Part shown: positions 32,975-35,906 of the stretch, in pieces | Layout of the letters: every line of letters starts with the position of its first letter | Position numbering within the stretch: the stretch's first letter is position 1 | Source: Teichococcus coralli | GTDB taxonomy: Bacteria > Pseudomonadota > Alphaproteobacteria > Acetobacterales > Acetobacteraceae | Length of the DNA stretch: 35,906 bases | Direction: 5' to 3' | Assembly: GCF_009829925.1 (NCBI RefSeq) | Contig: NZ_SNVJ01000029.1 | Coordinates: 9,764-45,669, forward strand | The notes under the pieces: model-generated | The model's database searches: none | Told to the model about the DNA's origin: nothing | What the model saw: only the letters and a program-made list of their open reading frames with translations | Program-made: the position numbers and the translations under genes

Positions 32975-33023
32975 GAAAATTAAAGCGGCGGCTCCCTCTC
33001 CTTCGAGCAGGGGCCGCCGCTTC
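32975..33023 (-). terminator. Probable terminator after pal
   Basis: A perfect 10-bp stem (32983-32992 with 33013-33022, AAGCGGCGGC / GCCGCCGCTT) with a 20-base loop; the minus strand continues as TTTAATTTT. It lies about 80 bases downstream of the pal stop and about 60 bases upstream of cpoB, so pal transcripts may end or be partly terminated here. Confidence 0.65.
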
Positions 33024-33050
33024 TCTCAGCCTGTCGGCCCCGCGTCAATG

Positions 33051-33095
33051 CAAGGCCGCGTTGGGCAAGGCCGCGTTGGACAAGGCCGCTTGGCG
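33051..33095. repeat. Three tandem 15-base repeats downstream of pal
   Basis: Unit CAAGGCCGCGTTGGG at 33051-33065, CAAGGCCGCGTTGGA at 33066-33080 and a diverged copy CAAGGCCGCTTGGCG at 33081-33095. They lie between the pal stop codon and the terminator hairpin and are not part of a recognised gene. Confidence 0.7.
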
Positions 33096-33099
33096 CGGC

Positions 33100-33597
33100 T
33101 CAGCGCACCGCGGTGACGGCGCGGCGGTTCTGCGCCCAGGCGTCCTCGGTGGAGCCGAGCGCCGCCGGGCGGTCCTTGCCGTAGGAGATGGTGCTGATGC
33201 GGCCGCCGGCCACGCCGTTGGCGACCAGCACGTCGCGCGCCGCATTGGCGCGGCGCTGGCCGAGAGCGAGGTTGTACTCGCGCGTGCCGCGTTCGTCGGC
33301 ATGGCCTTCGACGGCCACCTGCGCCTGCGGATACTGGGCGAGCCACTGCGCCTGGCGCTCCAGCGTCGGGCGCTGGTCGGCGCTGACGCTGCTGCTGTCC
33401 GTGGCGAAGAAGACGCGGTCGCCAACATTGGCGACCAGGTCCTCCTGGCTGCCGGGCCGGATGGTGCCGGCGCCGAAGCCGCTGGCGCCGGCCCCACCGG
33501 CCGCACCGGCGCCGGTGGCGGCGCCGGAGGTGTCCTCGCTGGCGCAGGCCGCGAGGAGCGCAACAGCGGCAAAAGCGCCAAGGAGCTTGGTCTGCAT
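33100..33597 (-). CDS. pal: Peptidoglycan-associated lipoprotein Pal
   Basis: A 165-residue outer-membrane lipoprotein. The signal MQTKLLGAFAAVALLAAC has lipobox LAAC at residues 15-18. A Gly/Ala/Ser-rich linker follows, then the OmpA-like domain (about 55-165) with VFFATDSSSVSADQRPTL and GHADERGTREYNLALGQRRA, the peptidoglycan (diaminopimelate)-binding residues Asp and Arg. Pal binds peptidoglycan and TolB to keep the envelope layers together during division. AGGAA precedes ATG 33597. The gap upstream holds a possible promoter (TTGAAC at 33657-33662 and TAACCG at 33634-33639, spacing 17) and an inverted repeat. Confidence 0.97.
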   Translation of the reverse strand: MQTKLLGAFAAVALLAACASEDTSGAATGAGAAGGAGASGFGAGTIRPGSQEDLVANVGDRVFFATDSSSVSADQRPTLERQAQWLAQYPQAQVAVEGHADERGTREYNLALGQRRANAARDVLVANGVAGGRISTISYGKDRPAALGSTEDAWAQNRRAVTAVR

Positions 33598-33662
33598 GCG
33601 TTCGATTCCTGATGTCAGAACGAATTAAGGCGGCGGTTACGCTGCGATTGAGGCAGGTTCAA

Positions 33663-33694
33663 GGCAACCAACCTTCGCGCGAGGAATGGTTGCC
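33663..33694 (-). other. Inverted repeat between tolB and pal
   Basis: GGCAACCA at 33663-33670 and TGGTTGCC at 33687-33694 form an 8-bp stem around 16 bases, in which CCT/AGG can also pair around a CGCGCG core. No T-run follows on the minus strand, so it is not a typical terminator; it could be a protein-binding site or RNA structure regulating pal relative to tolB. Confidence 0.4.
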
Positions 33695-33727
33695 CCTCCG
33701 AAACTGCACAGCTTCCGCCGCATTGTT

Positions 33728-35107
33728 TCAGGACGACAACAAGGGCGACCAGTTCGGGTCGGTCGCGTCGGTGGGGGTGAGGATCTGCCGCTCGTTGAAG
33801 CCGGCGATGTCGATCATGGCGAGCCGCGCGGAGTATCCGCCGCCCCGCGCGTCGCGCGCCGGCGTCTCGCGGTAGAAGGCGAGCACGCGGCCGTTCGGCG
33901 CAAAGGTCGGCCCTTCCATGCCCCAGCCCTCGGAAAGGATGCGCTCACCGGAGCCGTCCGGCCGCATGACGCCGATGGCGAAGCGGCCGCCCGACATCCG
34001 GGTGAAGGCGATCAGGTCGCCGCGCGGCGACCAGACCGGAGTCGCGTAGCGTCCGTTGCCGAAGGAGATGCGCCGCGCGCCGCCGCCATTGGCATCCATG
34101 ACGTAGATCTGCTGGTCGCCGCCGCGGTCGGAGTTGAAGACGATCTGCGAGCCGTCCGGCGAGTAGCAGGGCGAGACATCCAGCCCGCCGCCGGAGGTGA
34201 GCTGCCGCTCGCGGCGGCTCGCCAGGTCCACGACATAGATGTTGGCGTCCCCGCCGCGGGCGGAGGAGAGCACCACGCTGCGCCCGTCCGGCGAGAAGCG
34301 GGGGGAGAGCGTCATGCCCTGGAAGTTGCCCAGCACCTCCTGCCGGCCGCTGTTCAGGTCGAACAGGTAAACCCGTGGCTGGTTGTTGTAGTAGGACATG
34401 AAGGCGATCTGCCGCGCGTTCGGATGGAAGCGCGGCGTCAGGGCCTGGAAGGTGCCGTCGGTCAGGAAGCGGTTGTTCTCGCCGTCCTGGTCCATGATCG
34501 CGAGGCGGCGGGTGCGCCGGTCGCGCGGGCCGCTCTCGGCGATGTAGACGATGCGGGTGTCGAAATAGCCCTTCTCGCCCAGCATCCGCTCGTAGATCAC
34601 GTCCGAGATGACATGGGCGATCTGCCGCCAGTTGTTGGCGGCGGCGGTATAGGCGGTGCCCTGGAGCTGCTGCTCGGAGTTCACCTCCCAGAGGCGGAAC
34701 TCGATGCGAGCGCGGTCGCCCTGCGGCTCGGCGCGGCCGGTGACGAGCGCCTGCGCGCCGATCACGCGCCAGTCCTGGAAGCGCGGCGCGGCGGCGGCGG
34801 CATCGGCCGTCTGGATGTAGGCGGCGCGCTCCACCGGCCGGAACAGCCCGGAATTGCGCAGGTTGTTGGCGATGACGCGGGTGATGTTCTGCCCGAGCTG
34901 CTGCGCCGCCGGGGAGGAGCCGGCGAAGTCGGGCAACGCGATCGGAATGGGGTCGGTGCGCGCGCGGGTGATGTCGATCACCTGCCCGCCGGCGGCGGTG
35001 CCGCCCGGTGCCGGCGCCTGGGCGCGCGCCAGCGAGGGCGCCGCGAGCAGGCCGGCGCCACCGAGCAGCGCGAGGCGGCGGGAGAACAGCGGGTTCGGCT
35101 GGGTCAT
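33728..35107 (-). CDS. tolB: Tol-Pal system beta-propeller protein TolB
   Basis: A 459-residue periplasmic protein. The signal is SRRLALLGGAGLLAAPSLARAQ. The N-terminal domain (about 45-170) holds PIPIALPDFAGSSPAAQQLG. The six-blade propeller (about 190-455) shows repeated PRFSPDGRSVVLSS, PCYSPDGSQIVFNS and PVWSPRGDLIAFTR blades with DxG turns. TolB binds Pal and TolA. ATG 35107 overlaps the TolA stop codon by four bases (ATGA), showing translational coupling in the tol operon. Confidence 0.97.
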   Translation of the reverse strand: MTQPNPLFSRRLALLGGAGLLAAPSLARAQAPAPGGTAAGGQVIDITRARTDPIPIALPDFAGSSPAAQQLGQNITRVIANNLRNSGLFRPVERAAYIQTADAAAAAPRFQDWRVIGAQALVTGRAEPQGDRARIEFRLWEVNSEQQLQGTAYTAAANNWRQIAHVISDVIYERMLGEKGYFDTRIVYIAESGPRDRRTRRLAIMDQDGENNRFLTDGTFQALTPRFHPNARQIAFMSYYNNQPRVYLFDLNSGRQEVLGNFQGMTLSPRFSPDGRSVVLSSARGGDANIYVVDLASRRERQLTSGGGLDVSPCYSPDGSQIVFNSDRGGDQQIYVMDANGGGARRISFGNGRYATPVWSPRGDLIAFTRMSGGRFAIGVMRPDGSGERILSEGWGMEGPTFAPNGRVLAFYRETPARDARGGGYSARLAMIDIAGFNERQILTPTDATDPNWSPLLSS

Positions 35108-35906
35108 CGGACGAGGCCCTTCGGATTGAAACGGAAGGTCGCGGCGTTCAGCGACTGGATCTTCTCGCGGGGGACGGGCAACGGGCTGCATTTCTGGTCC
35201 AGCAGGGCGCGGCGGGCGCTCTCGTAAACCGCGCGGGCGCGCGGGTCCGAGGGAACGCCGCTTGCCGGGCGGACGTTGCGTATGACCCCCGAGGGGTCCA
35301 TGTCCACCTTCAGCTCGACCACGATCTGGTCAAGCCCGAGCATTCCCGCGTCCACCGACCAGCACTCGCTGATCCGCTCGGCGACGCCGCGCACCTCGCC
35401 GGAGGTCAGCAGCGCGGTCCCGGTGGGGGCGCCGCCGCCCTGGACCGGCCGCCCGGAGGCCTCGGAAGGCCGGGCGCGCGGCGGCTGGTTCTGCTGCTGC
35501 GCGGCGCGCAGCTTCTCCAGCGTGCTCAGCACCGAAGAACTGCGCTCGGCCGCGCGGGGCGGCGGCGGGGTCTGGCCGGTGCCGGCCTCCTTGCTCGGCT
35601 CCGGTGCGGGCGGCGCCGTCGAGGGCTTGGTCGGCGTCGGGCGCGGCGGGGCTGGCGGCGGCGCGGAAGCCTGCTTCTGCGGCTGCGGGCGCTCCGCCTC
35701 CTTGCTCGGCTGCGGCGGCGCGGGTGGGGCCGGCGGCGTGGGGGCGGGCGGTGGCGGCATGGGCAGCGGCGGCGCGGCGGCCTGTTGCTGCTGCTGTGGT
35801 TGCGGCTTCGGCGCCTCCGGCGCGGCGGCAATCTCGCCCTGCTCGGCAGGCGGCGCCGGGGCGGGCGGCGGCGGCATGGGCAGCGGCGGCTGCGGGGCGG
35901 GCGGCT
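35104..35906 (-). CDS. tolA: TolA, C-terminal part (5' end beyond the window)
   Basis: About 266 residues are visible; the N-terminal membrane anchor lies outside the window. The visible region is a long Pro/Ala/Gln/Lys-rich low-complexity domain (about residues 1-150), where other TolA proteins are Ala/Lys-rich helices, and then the TonB-like C-terminal domain (about 175-266: GEVRGVAERISECWSVDAGM, QIVVELKVDMDPSGVIRNVR, DPRARAVYESARRALLDQKC). The conserved cysteine pair may form a disulfide. TolA links the TolQR motor to Pal/TolB. The reading frame is open to the last base; no start is assignable here. Confidence 0.9.
   Translation of the reverse strand, partial: PPAPQPPLPMPPPPAPAPPAEQGEIAAAPEAPKPQPQQQQQAAAPPLPMPPPPAPTPPAPPAPPQPSKEAERPQPQKQASAPPPAPPRPTPTKPSTAPPAPEPSKEAGTGQTPPPPRAAERSSSVLSTLEKLRAAQQQNQPPRARPSEASGRPVQGGGAPTGTALLTSGEVRGVAERISECWSVDAGMLGLDQIVVELKVDMDPSGVIRNVRPASGVPSDPRARAVYESARRALLDQKCSPLPVPREKIQSLNAATFRFNPKGLVR
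35753..35890 (-). repeat. In-frame direct repeat inside tolA low-complexity region
   Basis: The 21-base stretch GGCGGCATGGGCAGCGGCGG(C) occurs at 35753-35773 and 35870-35890, 117 bases (39 codons) apart. It encodes two copies of PLPMPPPPAP. Proline-rich repeat units of this kind expand and contract easily. Confidence 0.8.

Noticed and set aside
1..35906. CRISPR arrays, tRNA or rRNA genes, insertion sequences, prophage
   Set aside because: No regularly spaced repeats, no cloverleaf-like or rRNA sequence, no transposase or integrase motifs, and composition is even across the window.

Overview
The window is about 36 kb of very GC-rich DNA (roughly 70%) with tightly packed genes, short gaps (none above about 240 bases) and strong G/C bias at third codon positions. 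Gene content points to an alphaproteobacterium, probably Acetobacteraceae close to Roseomonas: a tol-pal/tilS/ftsH/folP/glmM cluster, DUF983 next to UPF0262, an alphaproteobacterial-type SerC, a DUF3597 protein, NADP isocitrate dehydrogenase of the eukaryote-like type, and many orphan periplasmic solute-binding proteins. The taxonomic placement is inferred from gene content only. I see no rRNA, tRNA, CRISPR array, prophage or insertion sequence; this looks like ordinary chromosomal backbone.

Left part (1-12.7 kb): the 3' end of an M20 amidohydrolase converges on an Asp/Glu racemase-family gene. A plus-strand run follows: DUF983, UPF0262, mtnA and an amino-acid-type binding protein. A rhodanese gene is divergent from a small group of orphan ParA-like ATPase, CopD-like membrane protein and GNAT acetyltransferase. 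A minus-strand pair encodes a sulfite-oxidase-like molybdoenzyme and an overlapping glutathione peroxidase. Gamma-glutamyltransferase converges on a TPP-dependent acetolactate-synthase-like gene, which is divergent from a stand-alone Lrp/AsnC effector domain. A small Gly/Tyr-rich lipoprotein comes next.

Middle part (12.7-25.3 kb): a DUF3597 protein is divergent from icd, which ends in a clear terminator. Then come a small secreted protein, an MFS transporter, a DUF599 membrane protein, an NMT1/SsuA-like binding protein overlapping a secreted protein of unknown function, and an unusual fusion of an N-terminal membrane domain to DUF4336. A HerA/FtsK-type ATPase, a branched-chain-amino-acid-type binding protein, an EamA transporter and serC lie on the minus strand.

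Right part (25.3-35.9 kb): one long minus-strand cluster read tolA (cut by the window edge), tolB, pal, cpoB, tilS, ftsH, folP, glmM, thiD. It combines the Tol-Pal envelope-constriction machine, tRNA-Ile lysidine modification, membrane proteolysis, folate synthesis, peptidoglycan precursor supply and thiamine pyrimidine phosphorylation. Several junctions overlap by 1-10 bases, and hairpins after pal and ftsH probably split it into transcription units.

No clearly new multi-gene system was found. The items most worth a second look are the membrane-DUF4336 fusion, a His in place of the usual Asp in the TilS PP-loop, the orphan HerA-like ATPase with a possible C-terminal winged helix, the ParA/CopD/GNAT group, and the NMT1-type binding protein coupled to an unknown secreted protein.
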